Shown: piece after piece, positions 14,366-23,357 of the stretch
Position numbering within the stretch: the stretch's first letter is position 1
How the letters are laid out: each line of letters starts with the position of its first letter
NCBI GenBank assembly: GCA_015232575.1
Contig: JADFZL010000015.1
Coordinates: 120,131 to 184,130 of the forward strand
Length of the DNA stretch: 64,000 nucleotides
Direction: 5' to 3'
Source of the DNA: Candidatus Rifleibacteriota bacterium
GTDB taxonomy: Bacteria > Muiribacteriota > Ozemobacteria > Ozemobacterales > Ozemobacteraceae
Notes under the pieces: model-generated
Told to the model about the DNA's origin: nothing
Database searches by the model: none
The model's input: only the letters and a program-made list of their open reading frames with translations
Program-made: the position numbers and the translations under genes

Positions 14366-16074
14366 ACGAATACAGGTTTTACAGAAGTTTAATGGCGGTA
14401 TTGATGCCAGTGCTTTTTTTCTTATTACTGACAGGCGGTTCAGCGTTTTCTGAAACTCTTAAACTGTCAGATGTTGAGCTGGAAAAGGTAATAGAGCTTT
14501 ACTCCCGCGAGACAGGGAAAAATGTTTTTGTTGATGATACTGTACAGAAAAAGCGTTTAATATCCAGTCATCTTCAGGGAATGAAAATTGAAGAAGCTTT
14601 TGGAATAATTTTGAAAACAGTAGGACTTGAATATACTGACGCAGGAAGCAACACGGTTTTTATTTATCCGCCGGAAAGAGGACAACGATACAAAAGCAGT
14701 GTAGAACCTGGAATTCTAAGTATTCCGGGCGGAATTGATGGAAAATGGGTAATTTCACTGCTTTCATCAATGATTCCTTCTCTAAAATCGTCTCTCAGCA
14801 GCGGAGATGAAAAATCTCTGATACTTTATGGCTCAGAAACTCAGCTCGAAGGAGCGAGGAATATTGTCGACAAACTTCCTCAAATTGCTGTAGAAAATGG
14901 TTTCATGGCAATGAGCGATGGTGAAAAAAAACTTGCTGCAAAAGACGTAAAATTTGATGGAACTGTTATTGAGGCTGGTGCAACAGGCTTGAACTGGTCG
15001 GGATCACCATCTGCCGTTGAAGGTTTCAGAAAAAAGCTTGAATCATGGAGAAAAAGTGTAATGTGGGGCCGTGAACTTTTCACCCCTAAAAACATTGAAT
15101 TTCAAAAGATTTTAAAAGCCTCAGAAGGAATAAAGGGGAACTGCATAATTGTGAATCTGGGTGATTCTGGCTCTGCATTCATCGAAGGTCCACAGAATGA
15201 AAGAATGCAAATTGTTGAAATACTGAATCAGATAGACCAGAAAGAATCACCTGAGTCAAAAGAAATAAGATTTGGCGAGATAAAACCTGAACTTGCAAGG
15301 GAAGCTCTCAAAAAAACTGGAGTTTCACTTGAAACAGTTGATGGAAAGAACTTTGTTCTGTCTGGTACAAAGAAGAAACTCGAAGAAGCTTCCAGTATTC
15401 TGAAAATGTTTAATCGCAAAAAGAAGCAGATCCTTATAAAATTCAGATTAGCTGAAGTTGCCAGTAATAAATTGAAAACTCTCGGAATTGATCTGGATAA
15501 AAGTGCCTACACATACGGAGAAATAAAAGAGTTTCATGCCAAAGACAATTTGCCTCTTCTGCTGCGCATCTTCAATGAACGAAAAGGCGCTACAATCCTT
15601 GCTGAACCGAATCTCAGGGTTCTTGAAGGAGAGGAAGCAAAAGTTACCATCGGCGAGAGAATTCCTCTGGAAGTTGCTGCGACAGCTCAGACCGAATCTG
15701 GATCAACTCTGAAACTTAATACTCAATTGAATTGGGTCGATGTTGGAATCAAAATGATCGTGAATAATGTCGCAGTTAATTCTGATGAAAGCATAAAAAT
15801 GGATCTGAAAAGTGAAGTCAGTTCAATTGTCGGAACTACGAAGCAGGGATTTCCGCAGATTCGTACACGCGAAGCCGAAAGTGTACTGCGTTTGAAAAAT
15901 GGTGATTCTATCGTTATGGGTGGTCTGCTCAGCAATGAAGAACGCGAAAGTCAGAACAGAATTCCATTTATTTCAAGAATTCCACTCTTTGGTGGTCTTG
16001 CAAAAGGGTACGATAAGCAGAAAAATGCAACTGAAATCATCATGGTTGTTACCGCAATTCTCGTAAAAGACTAA
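14362..16074 (+). CDS. Secretin (PilQ/GspD family outer-membrane channel)
   Basis: 570 residues. A signal peptide (about 1-30) is followed by an N0/STN domain (LSDVELEKVIELYSRETGKN at about 35-54), a middle region with weak N1/N2-type modules, and a C-terminal secretin domain from about 355. Landmarks are ILIKFRLAEVA, LAEPNLRVLEGEEAKVTIGE, GIKMIVN and the terminal IPFISRIPLFGGL plus EIIMVVTA, all standard for PilQ/GspD. It forms the outer-membrane gate for the PilN/PilO-P complex encoded just upstream. The start overlaps the previous stop (ATGA). Confidence 0.93.
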   Translation: MNEYRFYRSLMAVLMPVLFFLLLTGGSAFSETLKLSDVELEKVIELYSRETGKNVFVDDTVQKKRLISSHLQGMKIEEAFGIILKTVGLEYTDAGSNTVFIYPPERGQRYKSSVEPGILSIPGGIDGKWVISLLSSMIPSLKSSLSSGDEKSLILYGSETQLEGARNIVDKLPQIAVENGFMAMSDGEKKLAAKDVKFDGTVIEAGATGLNWSGSPSAVEGFRKKLESWRKSVMWGRELFTPKNIEFQKILKASEGIKGNCIIVNLGDSGSAFIEGPQNERMQIVEILNQIDQKESPESKEIRFGEIKPELAREALKKTGVSLETVDGKNFVLSGTKKKLEEASSILKMFNRKKKQILIKFRLAEVASNKLKTLGIDLDKSAYTYGEIKEFHAKDNLPLLLRIFNERKGATILAEPNLRVLEGEEAKVTIGERIPLEVAATAQTESGSTLKLNTQLNWVDVGIKMIVNNVAVNSDESIKMDLKSEVSSIVGTTKQGFPQIRTREAESVLRLKNGDSIVMGGLLSNEERESQNRIPFISRIPLFGGLAKGYDKQKNATEIIMVVTAILVKD

Positions 16075-16487
16075 AATCATATCTTCCCGATAAATTCAGC
16101 TTCCTGATGGTAAGATTTTGTAATGCGATTTTCAACAAATAAGGTTGCAATCCCAAAAAAGGCACTCGAAAGCACGTCCCTTTATGCTGGTTGTCATAAG
16201 CAAGTATTCGTTGTCATCTCGACCAAAGGGAGAGATCTCGTAACCGCAACTCTGAAATTATTGCCCTTATTCATTGGCAGATCTTATTGCATTGATGGTC
16301 CATGAGCATTACTTGATTTCTCCCTTCGGTCGAAATAACATCAAATTAATCCCTATTTTTCGGGAATGCACTTACTTGCAAAATTTAGATATTGCTGTAT
16401 TTTCGGATGAAAAAATATTTTCATTGAAACTTTTTTTTGGTTGGCAGGTAACATGAATAATATAGTAAAATATCAGCAGGGGGAGCT
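16075..16487. other. Intergenic region with one copy of the GTCATTTCGACC repeat
   Basis: 413 bases between the secretin and the SH3b protein. The only clear structure is the palindromic repeat at 16212-16340. Short open frames of about 60 codons cross the repeat and are not credible. A strong ribosome site (GGGGGAG) precedes the next gene, with a TATAGT-like box about 35 bases upstream of its start. Confidence 0.6.
16212..16340. repeat. Dispersed palindromic repeat, family A, copy 1
   Basis: The left arm TGTCATCTCGACCAAAGGGA (16212-16231) is inverted at the right as TCTCCCTTCGGTCGAAATAACA (about 16319-16340), with about 90 bases between. Four further copies lie at 33055, 41104, 55621 and 59038. 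Confidence 0.8.
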
Positions 16488-17741
16488 ATGAAAATATTGA
16501 AACTTATTTTCGTTATTTCAGTTATTTCTTTTCCTTGCTTGCTATCTGCAAAATCTCCCTTTGTTGAAGGAGATACCAAAGTTACAAGAGAAACCCAGTA
16601 CCCTCTCGTGATAGATCATTCCGGCACTTCAAATTCTCAGCCTGTCGGGGCAACCGAAAAGGTGCAGGCGGTTGGTAAAGTTTCTGTCGATACCCTGCTG
16701 AACATAAGAACTGGCCCATGGGGTGATATAATCGGAAGTTTTGTAAATGGAACCAACGTTTATATTACAGGAAAACTTGGTGACTGGTACAGAATCAATC
16801 TGGATGGACGCTCAGCTTATGTTCATTCAAATTACGTTAAACTTCCGAATGATTCGCCGAAAACTCTTCCTGCTCAGGGATGGGTGAATTCACCACTCGG
16901 ACTCCTCGTCAGACGCGTTCCCCACGGCTCTGTTGTAGGAATTCTACGGGATCAGAGAGCTGTCGAAATTCTTGGAATTGCCGGCGATTATTACAAAATA
17001 AAATGGGGCGACAACGAGGCATTTGTTGCCAGAAGATATATCGATACAGATACCCCTGCACCGCCTTCTCAGACAGATGTCCAGCAGACTAATTTTATTG
17101 GATACGTGGATTCAGACAAGGGTCTCAATGTCAGAGTTTCCCCTTGGGGTGTCGTAGATTCCACAATTCCTAACGGCATAGCCGTTCAGGTTGTTGGGAA
17201 AGTTGATGACTGGTATAAAATCAACTACAATGGCAACATCAGATATGTTCATTCAAATTATATATCGCAGACAAAGCCTGGACAGGCAGTTCCGGGAAAT
17301 ACAAACCCCGGCGGCATTCAGACTGGAACTTCCCAGCATAGAGTTGCGGTTGAAGCAAAAAAATTGGTAGGAAGTACAAGATTCAGAGGCCGCGAAGTAG
17401 ATTATGGTAACCTGGCATGTGCGCAGGTTGTTTCTACGGCTTTGAAGAACGCTGGAGCAATTCCTTCAGTTCATTTGGGTGTATTGTCTGTTCTCGATGA
17501 CCTCCGAAAACAGGGTTGGAAAGAAGTAAGCGCTCCTCCTTTTGCCGAAGGCGATGTAATAACCTGGAAAACCTACGATAGAACAGGCGATGGAAGAGAC
17601 GACCCCGATACACATATTGGAATAATGGTTAAAGAAGGAAATACATTCAAGGCAATGAATAACAGCTCAAGACTCAGGACTCCGAGATTGAGTGACCCGA
17701 TGGCAGTAGGTCCTGTATCCAGGGTGATGAGAAAAGTTTGA
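16488..17741 (+). CDS. Exported SH3b-domain protein with NlpC/P60-like catalytic domain
   Basis: 417 residues with a signal peptide (about 1-21). Three SH3b modules follow, at about 62-118 (LNIRTGPWGDIIG ... WYRINLDGRSAYVHSNYV), 125-185 and 204-262 (LNVRVSPWGVV ... YVHSNYI). The C-terminal domain (about 285-417) has LACAQVVSTALKNAG with a candidate nucleophile cysteine, and DTHIGIMV with a candidate histidine. That is the NlpC/P60-like amidase or endopeptidase order. It probably cleaves or binds peptidoglycan in the periplasm. GGGGGAG precedes the ATG. Confidence 0.75.
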   Translation: MKILKLIFVISVISFPCLLSAKSPFVEGDTKVTRETQYPLVIDHSGTSNSQPVGATEKVQAVGKVSVDTLLNIRTGPWGDIIGSFVNGTNVYITGKLGDWYRINLDGRSAYVHSNYVKLPNDSPKTLPAQGWVNSPLGLLVRRVPHGSVVGILRDQRAVEILGIAGDYYKIKWGDNEAFVARRYIDTDTPAPPSQTDVQQTNFIGYVDSDKGLNVRVSPWGVVDSTIPNGIAVQVVGKVDDWYKINYNGNIRYVHSNYISQTKPGQAVPGNTNPGGIQTGTSQHRVAVEAKKLVGSTRFRGREVDYGNLACAQVVSTALKNAGAIPSVHLGVLSVLDDLRKQGWKEVSAPPFAEGDVITWKTYDRTGDGRDDPDTHIGIMVKEGNTFKAMNNSSRLRTPRLSDPMAVGPVSRVMRKV

Positions 17742-17782
17742 TTTGCATTGTCATTTACAATATTGTAATACGGAGGAAAATC

Positions 17783-19528
17783 TTGAGGTCTGCAATATTT
17801 TTGATGCTTTTGTTTTGTCAGATTTTTTCGAGTCAATTACTTCTTGCAGGTGATGCAATTTCCTGGAAGATAAAATATGGTGAATCAGAAGAGAAATTGG
17901 CTTTTCAGAACTCTCGTAACACTAAAGTTTTTATTGAGGCTTCCGCTCTTGGTCCGCAATCTTTCAGGATAATAAAAAATGAATTGTGGATAGCTGATTC
18001 TCTTAACGGAAGAATTCTTTCTTTCGGGTCTGATGGCAGTCTGAAAAAACATATCAAACTTTCAGATATGGCTTCCAATACTTATCTGGAAGATTTTGCA
18101 TTTTCATATAACACTTCAGGAAAGCCAGAAATATTATGGGTTGCGGATGCTGCAGATTTGACTATCAGAAAAATTGATCTTGCTTCTTCCCGTGAAATTT
18201 CGAGAATTAAAGGTGATTTTGTACAGATAAATCAGCTTGAGACTGATTCCAGAGGTCGATTATACGTTGGAGACTATGGGAAAGCTGCTATTTTAGTGCT
18301 TTCTTCCGATGGCTCACTGATAAGATCTCTTCCATGGCAACTTTGTGGTTTTACTATCGGAAAAGATGATTCTCTGACTACAATTGAGTATTCGGAAAAC
18401 CTCGGATATTTCATTGTTCAATATAATTCAGAAGGTAAAAAAGTCAATGATATCCATATTGGACGTGGTTCTTTTCAGAATGGCAGAATCTGGTTTGAAA
18501 CAGACGATTCATATTACATTTCATTCATTCCTTCCGGCGGTTTTCGGGGAACGATCTATCTGGAAAGATTTTCCAGAAACGGAAAATTTTTATCGAAAGT
18601 TCTTTTGAAGCCGAGATCACAGATGAATCGCTTCCTTTCCGAAACCGGGAAGGAAGTATATTTTGCAGATACAGATTTTTCCCTTGCTCCGGATGAATTG
18701 TTCAAAGTTGTTTCAATTGCTGATTTTGAAAAATCAGAAAAACCAGGAAAATCAGAAAAAAAGCTTTTCGAATTTGGCAAGGAATTAATCCTCAGATTGA
18801 AGGGACTTGACCTTGATAAACTTGTAGGAATGCGCACAAAGGGCAGAGAAATACTTGTTTTCGACACTACCGGAGCATATTTAGAAGTGAATCCGGATAA
18901 GAAATTTTTTAAACCGAAAAATCTGGGAAGGGCATTGAGAGATTTTGCAGTTTCGGAAAATTCTGTGATCTGCATCACCGGGCAGGGAGACATTTTCTCT
19001 GATACTGGCAAGCCTCTTATTGATAGAGTTTTTGATTCACAAACTATTGAATACAGTGAGAGCGGAGATTTATTTCTTGGAGGCAGCAAAAACAGTTTCT
19101 GTGTTTCAGCGAGTAATACCTCCGAAATCATTGATCTCAAAAAGCCATTATTATCTGTGCCATTGAAGGATTCGTTCATGTGGTCAGTTGAACGTCATCC
19201 GACGACAGGTGTCTGGCAGGCTTCAATTGTTGATATTTTTGGCAACAGCATGAAGCGTGTTTTTCGTTTTTCAAGAGACTTTGAACCTTCGAATATCAGA
19301 CTGCTTAAATCTCCTGAAAATGATTTGCTGGTTTCATACTGGTCTGGCTCATGTCGTGAAATTGCGTTAATTGGCCAGAACTCCAGAATGTTCTGGAAAA
19401 TAGAACTTCCTGAACCGATATGTCAGAGAGATATTGCATTTGATGATTCAGGAAACCTTCTTCTTCTCGAAAGAGAAAAGGATGAAATTCTTCTTTATCG
19501 CCTGAGATTATCAATACCTCAGGGTTAA
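17783..19528 (+). CDS. Exported beta-propeller (NHL/6-blade-like) protein
   Basis: 581 residues of unknown function. I start it at the TTG at 17783 because GGAGG lies six bases upstream and the following residues form a signal peptide ending near LLLAG. Longer in-frame starts would overlap the previous gene and add an odd leader. The N-terminal half has propeller-like blades (LWIADSLNGRILSFGSDG, ILWVADAADLTIRKIDL, GRLYVGDYGKAAILVLSSDG) typical of NHL repeats. The C-terminal half is diverged, with similar blades near the end. Such proteins usually bind partners at the cell surface or in the periplasm. It may be co-transcribed with its upstream neighbour. Confidence 0.7.
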   Translation: MRSAIFLMLLFCQIFSSQLLLAGDAISWKIKYGESEEKLAFQNSRNTKVFIEASALGPQSFRIIKNELWIADSLNGRILSFGSDGSLKKHIKLSDMASNTYLEDFAFSYNTSGKPEILWVADAADLTIRKIDLASSREISRIKGDFVQINQLETDSRGRLYVGDYGKAAILVLSSDGSLIRSLPWQLCGFTIGKDDSLTTIEYSENLGYFIVQYNSEGKKVNDIHIGRGSFQNGRIWFETDDSYYISFIPSGGFRGTIYLERFSRNGKFLSKVLLKPRSQMNRFLSETGKEVYFADTDFSLAPDELFKVVSIADFEKSEKPGKSEKKLFEFGKELILRLKGLDLDKLVGMRTKGREILVFDTTGAYLEVNPDKKFFKPKNLGRALRDFAVSENSVICITGQGDIFSDTGKPLIDRVFDSQTIEYSESGDLFLGGSKNSFCVSASNTSEIIDLKKPLLSVPLKDSFMWSVERHPTTGVWQASIVDIFGNSMKRVFRFSRDFEPSNIRLLKSPENDLLVSYWSGSCREIALIGQNSRMFWKIELPEPICQRDIAFDDSGNLLLLEREKDEILLYRLRLSIPQG

Positions 19529-19554
19529 AAGATACACCGTTCAGGAGATGGATA

Positions 19555-21051
19555 ATGCTTGAGATGATCGATTTGACAAAGAAACTTGGGAAAAAAGAAT
19601 TCAAGATCCGCATGAAGGAAGCTGAAAGAAAAATTAACGAACTTCAGAGGCAGATGAAGGATGCGGGAATTCCGACGATAGTTGTATTCGAAGGACCTGA
19701 AGCTGCTGGTAAGGGAACTTGTATAAACCGTTTGATGATGCCGCTTGATCCGCGTGGTTTTAAAGTGCATCCGATACATAACGCAAACGAAGATGAAAGA
19801 TTACGTCCATTTCTTTACAGATTCTGGACAAAATTACCTTCCAAAGGACGTCTGGCGATATTTGATAATTCGTGGTACAAAGATATTCTTGATGGAAAGT
19901 TCGCTGAAAAGACATTCGAAAATAATCTTCAGACACATTTATCAGATATTCTGGCTTTTGAGAGACAGCATGCGGAAAATGGCTCGGTGATAATAAAATT
20001 CTGGCTGCATATTTCCAAAAAAGAACAGAAAAAGCGATTCAAAGTTGTTCTGTCAGATGAATCCACATCATGGAAAATTGGAAAGTTTGAATTAAAGCAG
20101 CATCGTGAATATGATAGATTCATTTCATCAGCAGAGGAAATCTTTGAAAAAACCAATACTGACTATGCACCCTGGATACTGGTTGAGGCGCATGATCACG
20201 AGTTTGCAATCGATAAAATTTTTACGACTATTATCAATACGTGGCAGCATGCATTGTCGCAAAAATCATCCTCATCAAATATCTCTCATGCAAATGACAA
20301 CTCAGACACTGCTCAGAAGCTTCTTCCGGCCGATAATGTTACGATTTTATCGGCTCTTGACCTTACAAAAACAATTTCCGAAGAAGAGTATGAAAAATTG
20401 CTCAGGAAGTATCAGAAAAGGCTTCGTGAACTCGAATACGAAATTTATAAGCAGAGAACTCCTGTTGTTATTGCATTTGAAGGATGTGACGCGGCAGGCA
20501 AGGGCGGAGCAATAAAGCGTCTGACAGAAAATCTTGATCCGAGAGGTTATGAAGTTATTCCAATTGCAGCTCCGACTAAGGAAGAACTCGATCACCACTA
20601 TCTCTGGAGGTTCGCGCGAGTTTTGCCGAAAGCAGGTCATATTACAGTTTTTGACAGAACATGGTATGGAAGAGTTCTGGTTGAGCGCATTGAAGGTTTC
20701 TGTTCTGAAAAAGCCTGGAAGCGGGCTTTCCGCGAAATAAATGAATTTGAACGTCATTTGACAAACTATGGTACAGTTCTGGTGAAATTCTGGCTTCAGA
20801 TAAGCTCAGATGAGCAGTTGAAGCGTTTCCAGGAAAGGAAGGATACTCCCTGGAAAAACTGGAAAATTACTGATGAAGACTGGCGAAACAGAGAAAAATG
20901 GCCGCAGTATGAACGCGCAATAAATGATATGCTTGCCAATTGCAGCACTGCATCTTCTCCTTTTACCATTGTTGAAGCAGATAATAAATGTTTTGCACGT
21001 ATTAAAATTCTGAAAACAGTTATCGACGCAATTGAAAAATCTGTCGGATAA
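19555..21051 (+). CDS. pap: Polyphosphate:AMP phosphotransferase, two-domain PPK2 family
   Basis: Two tandem PPK2 domains in 498 residues. The first has Walker A GPEAAGKGT (47-55) and a lid/Walker B segment FDNSWYKDIL. The second (from about 268) has GCDAAGKGG (about 303-311), LDPRGYEVIP and FDRTWYGRVLVERIEGF. Two-domain class II PPK2 enzymes transfer phosphate from polyphosphate to AMP, giving ADP. The second domain has the more canonical residues and is probably catalytic. The first keeps its P-loop but has a less standard lid (FDNSWY). An internal linker near 245-265 is polar. The 498-residue length matches known PAP enzymes. Confidence 0.9.
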   Translation: MLEMIDLTKKLGKKEFKIRMKEAERKINELQRQMKDAGIPTIVVFEGPEAAGKGTCINRLMMPLDPRGFKVHPIHNANEDERLRPFLYRFWTKLPSKGRLAIFDNSWYKDILDGKFAEKTFENNLQTHLSDILAFERQHAENGSVIIKFWLHISKKEQKKRFKVVLSDESTSWKIGKFELKQHREYDRFISSAEEIFEKTNTDYAPWILVEAHDHEFAIDKIFTTIINTWQHALSQKSSSSNISHANDNSDTAQKLLPADNVTILSALDLTKTISEEEYEKLLRKYQKRLRELEYEIYKQRTPVVIAFEGCDAAGKGGAIKRLTENLDPRGYEVIPIAAPTKEELDHHYLWRFARVLPKAGHITVFDRTWYGRVLVERIEGFCSEKAWKRAFREINEFERHLTNYGTVLVKFWLQISSDEQLKRFQERKDTPWKNWKITDEDWRNREKWPQYERAINDMLANCSTASSPFTIVEADNKCFARIKILKTVIDAIEKSVG

Positions 21052-21086
21052 AAAGATGTTAAAGAGAATAGCTTGGAAGTAAATGC

Positions 21087-22493
21087 TTATTGGGTGCGGA
21101 ATCTTGCGGGGTCGATGGCTAGTTTTTTTAGTTTGTCGTAGAAAGTTCTTCTTGGAATGTTGAGTTCTCTGGCTGCCAGAACTACGTTTCCCTGGTTTTT
21201 TTCTAGTGCCTGACAGAGAAGCGTTTTTTCGTTGTCGGCAAGAGTATCGTTGAAGTCGAAGTTGTTTTCTGCAGATGTCGAAACCTCGGCAAAATTTGCT
21301 GAGGTTTTTTGCGTTTGTATTATCTGTTGGTTCATCTGAGGTGCAACCTGCTGAAGATCGGCAAGCGAGATTAGTCCGTCTTCATCTAAGATAGAGGCTC
21401 TTTCCAGGACATTTTTCAGCTCGCGGATATTGCCATGCCACTGCTGGTGTTTCAACCACTCAATGGCTTCAGATGATAATTCCGGGGCTGGCAAGCCTGA
21501 AACTGATGCGATTTCGGAAATTATTTTCAGTGCAAGTGGTGGAATATCTTCTATTCTTTTCCTCAGCGGCGGAAGAACAAGTGGAAAAACGTTCAGACGA
21601 TAATAAAGATCTTTTCTGAAAAGATCTTTTTCGACCATTGATACCAGATCTCTGTTTGTGGCAGAAACAATTCTTACATCAATTTTTACAGGCTTTGTTC
21701 CGCCCAGACGCTCAATTTCGCTTTCCTGAATGGCTCTGAGAAGTTTTGCCTGCAGTTCAAGCGGTATTTCTGCCACTTCGTCGAGAAAGAGTGTTCCGCC
21801 TGATGCCAGTTCGAATTTGCCAAGTTTTCGCGCTTCAGCGCCGGTAAAAGCTCCTTTTTCATGTCCAAAAAGCTCTGATTCTAAAAGATTTCCCTGCAGA
21901 TTGGCGCAATTGACCGCGATGAAAGGTTTATTTTTTCTTGGACTTATTCCGTGAATTGCTCTGGCAACAAGTTCTTTTCCAGTGCCGGTTTCACCCTGAA
22001 TGAGAACAGTCGTTGTCAATGCAGCAACCCTGTTAATAAGGTTCTGAATCTTCTCCATGGCTTTTCCGGTTGTCTTAAACTGTTCACCGGCATTTTCGGC
22101 TCTCGGAGCAGAAAATCCTGCCATACCTGAAAGCTGGTTGGCATTGTACGCGAGTGTGATTGTTTTTTTCAGTTTATCTATGTCAACAGGTTTTTCAAGA
22201 AAGTCAAAAGCACCTTTTTTCATTGCCTCTACTGCGTTTTCAATGGTTCCGAATGCTGTCAGGATGACAATTCTGGTTTCTGGTTTCAGCAGCAGTGCAT
22301 TCTTGAGAAATGTCATTCCATCGATGCCAGGCATTTTCAGGTCAAGCAGAACAAGATCAAAATCTTCCTCTTCAAATGCTGATAACCCTTTGCGCGGATC
22401 GGTAAAAAAACTTGCTTTATATCCAAAATTGATCAGCAGATCCTGCAAGTTCAGCGCCTGTCGAGTGTCGTCTTCAATAATAAGAATTTTCAT
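21087..22493 (-). CDS. NtrC-family sigma-54-dependent response regulator
   Basis: 468-residue regulator. The N-terminal receiver has the phospho-acceptor Asp51 (LVLLDLKMPGIDG) and EKPVD near 100. The AAA+ domain (about 140-380) has Walker A GETGTGKE, the sigma-54 contact loop GAFTGA and LFLDEVAE. The C-terminal Fis-type helix-turn-helix (about 425-468) ends AARELNIPRRTFYDKLKK. It would activate sigma-54 promoters after phosphorylation, probably by the kinase at 23354. A TATAAT box six bases before the ATG suggests a leaderless mRNA. Confidence 0.95.
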   Translation of the reverse strand: MKILIIEDDTRQALNLQDLLINFGYKASFFTDPRKGLSAFEEEDFDLVLLDLKMPGIDGMTFLKNALLLKPETRIVILTAFGTIENAVEAMKKGAFDFLEKPVDIDKLKKTITLAYNANQLSGMAGFSAPRAENAGEQFKTTGKAMEKIQNLINRVAALTTTVLIQGETGTGKELVARAIHGISPRKNKPFIAVNCANLQGNLLESELFGHEKGAFTGAEARKLGKFELASGGTLFLDEVAEIPLELQAKLLRAIQESEIERLGGTKPVKIDVRIVSATNRDLVSMVEKDLFRKDLYYRLNVFPLVLPPLRKRIEDIPPLALKIISEIASVSGLPAPELSSEAIEWLKHQQWHGNIRELKNVLERASILDEDGLISLADLQQVAPQMNQQIIQTQKTSANFAEVSTSAENNFDFNDTLADNEKTLLCQALEKNQGNVVLAARELNIPRRTFYDKLKKLAIDPARFRTQ

Positions 22494-22499
22494 AAACGC

Positions 22500-22508
22500 A
22501 TTATACCA
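22500..22508 (-). promoter_or_regulatory. Extended -10 promoter implying a leaderless transcript
   Basis: The minus strand reads TGGTATAAT (22508-22500), an extended -10 box (TGn plus TATAAT), followed by six bases and the ATG of the NtrC-type regulator. Transcription would start at or next to the A of the ATG. No ribosome site is visible and no good -35 is needed with an extended -10. Confidence 0.5.
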
Positions 22509-22706
22509 GATAACATATCTCAGTATCTACTCAAGAAAAAGTAGAAGAGTCGCCAGCCGCTTAAGCCAAACGCAGCAAGATGCTGAGTCTGCGACTCATA
22601 TATCATCTCAGTTTTATGGGGGCTGAATTCAAAATATTACAGAAATCTGTCCTTTTGTCGATAGTTGCGGCGAAATGGAAAATAAATCATAAAAGGAAAT
22701 AGAAAA

Positions 22707-23357
22707 ATGATAAAAAAAATAGTTTTTCCGCTTTTATGCGTCGTTGCAACCGTTGTTTTAGTCTGGAAAGTAAGTGCTGATTCAACAATTACCATTCCCG
22801 TTCCCGAAAAGAGCGTATCAACAAAACAGGTTACTCTTTCATTTAAAATTCCTCCAAATTATGAGCCGATAACTCAGAAGACACCTAAACCAAGATTGTC
22901 TTCAAAAAGCAGTCTGATTCTCTGGGATCCGAATCCGAATCCAAAAATTTCGAAAAATGATGAATTTATGGCAATTACTCAGAAATTCATGAAAAAGGGA
23001 TGGGTAAAGGGACATGCAGCTCAGGCGCTTCTGAGCGCTCCGCCGATAAACAAATTCCATGCTGTAAGAATTATTCAGCATATCAAGGATAATATTCTTG
23101 AAATTGCTCAGTCGCCAAACATGTACAGAACCATCAGAAAGTCGAATCTTACATCAAGTGATATCGAAGATCTGCGGAAAATGATTATGAGATTTCAGAC
23201 CGAACTTGTTTCTTATGGAGAAAATGTTAAGAGAATCGATAAAGATCTGTTGATGCTTCAGGAACAGTATAAAACAGCCAAGAGCGGCGTTCTGAAAGTT
23301 ATCAAAGTGGAAGGCGCAGAAGACGGTGGAACGGTGGTACATCTGTCAGTTGAATGA
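22707..23357 (+). CDS. Unrecognised membrane-anchored or exported protein
   Basis: 216 residues; I do not recognise the family. The N-terminus has one hydrophobic segment (about 4-23) that could be a signal or anchor. A proline-rich stretch follows (about 30-80, with WDPNPNPKI). The rest is alpha-helical and charged (KFMKKGWVKGHAAQALLSAPPINKFHA, then a heptad-like region at about 150-195). The start has AAGGAAA upstream. It overlaps the next gene, a sensor kinase, by four bases (ATGA at 23354), so the two are probably made together; it may modulate the kinase. Confidence 0.75.
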   Translation: MIKKIVFPLLCVVATVVLVWKVSADSTITIPVPEKSVSTKQVTLSFKIPPNYEPITQKTPKPRLSSKSSLILWDPNPNPKISKNDEFMAITQKFMKKGWVKGHAAQALLSAPPINKFHAVRIIQHIKDNILEIAQSPNMYRTIRKSNLTSSDIEDLRKMIMRFQTELVSYGENVKRIDKDLLMLQEQYKTAKSGVLKVIKVEGAEDGGTVVHLSVE

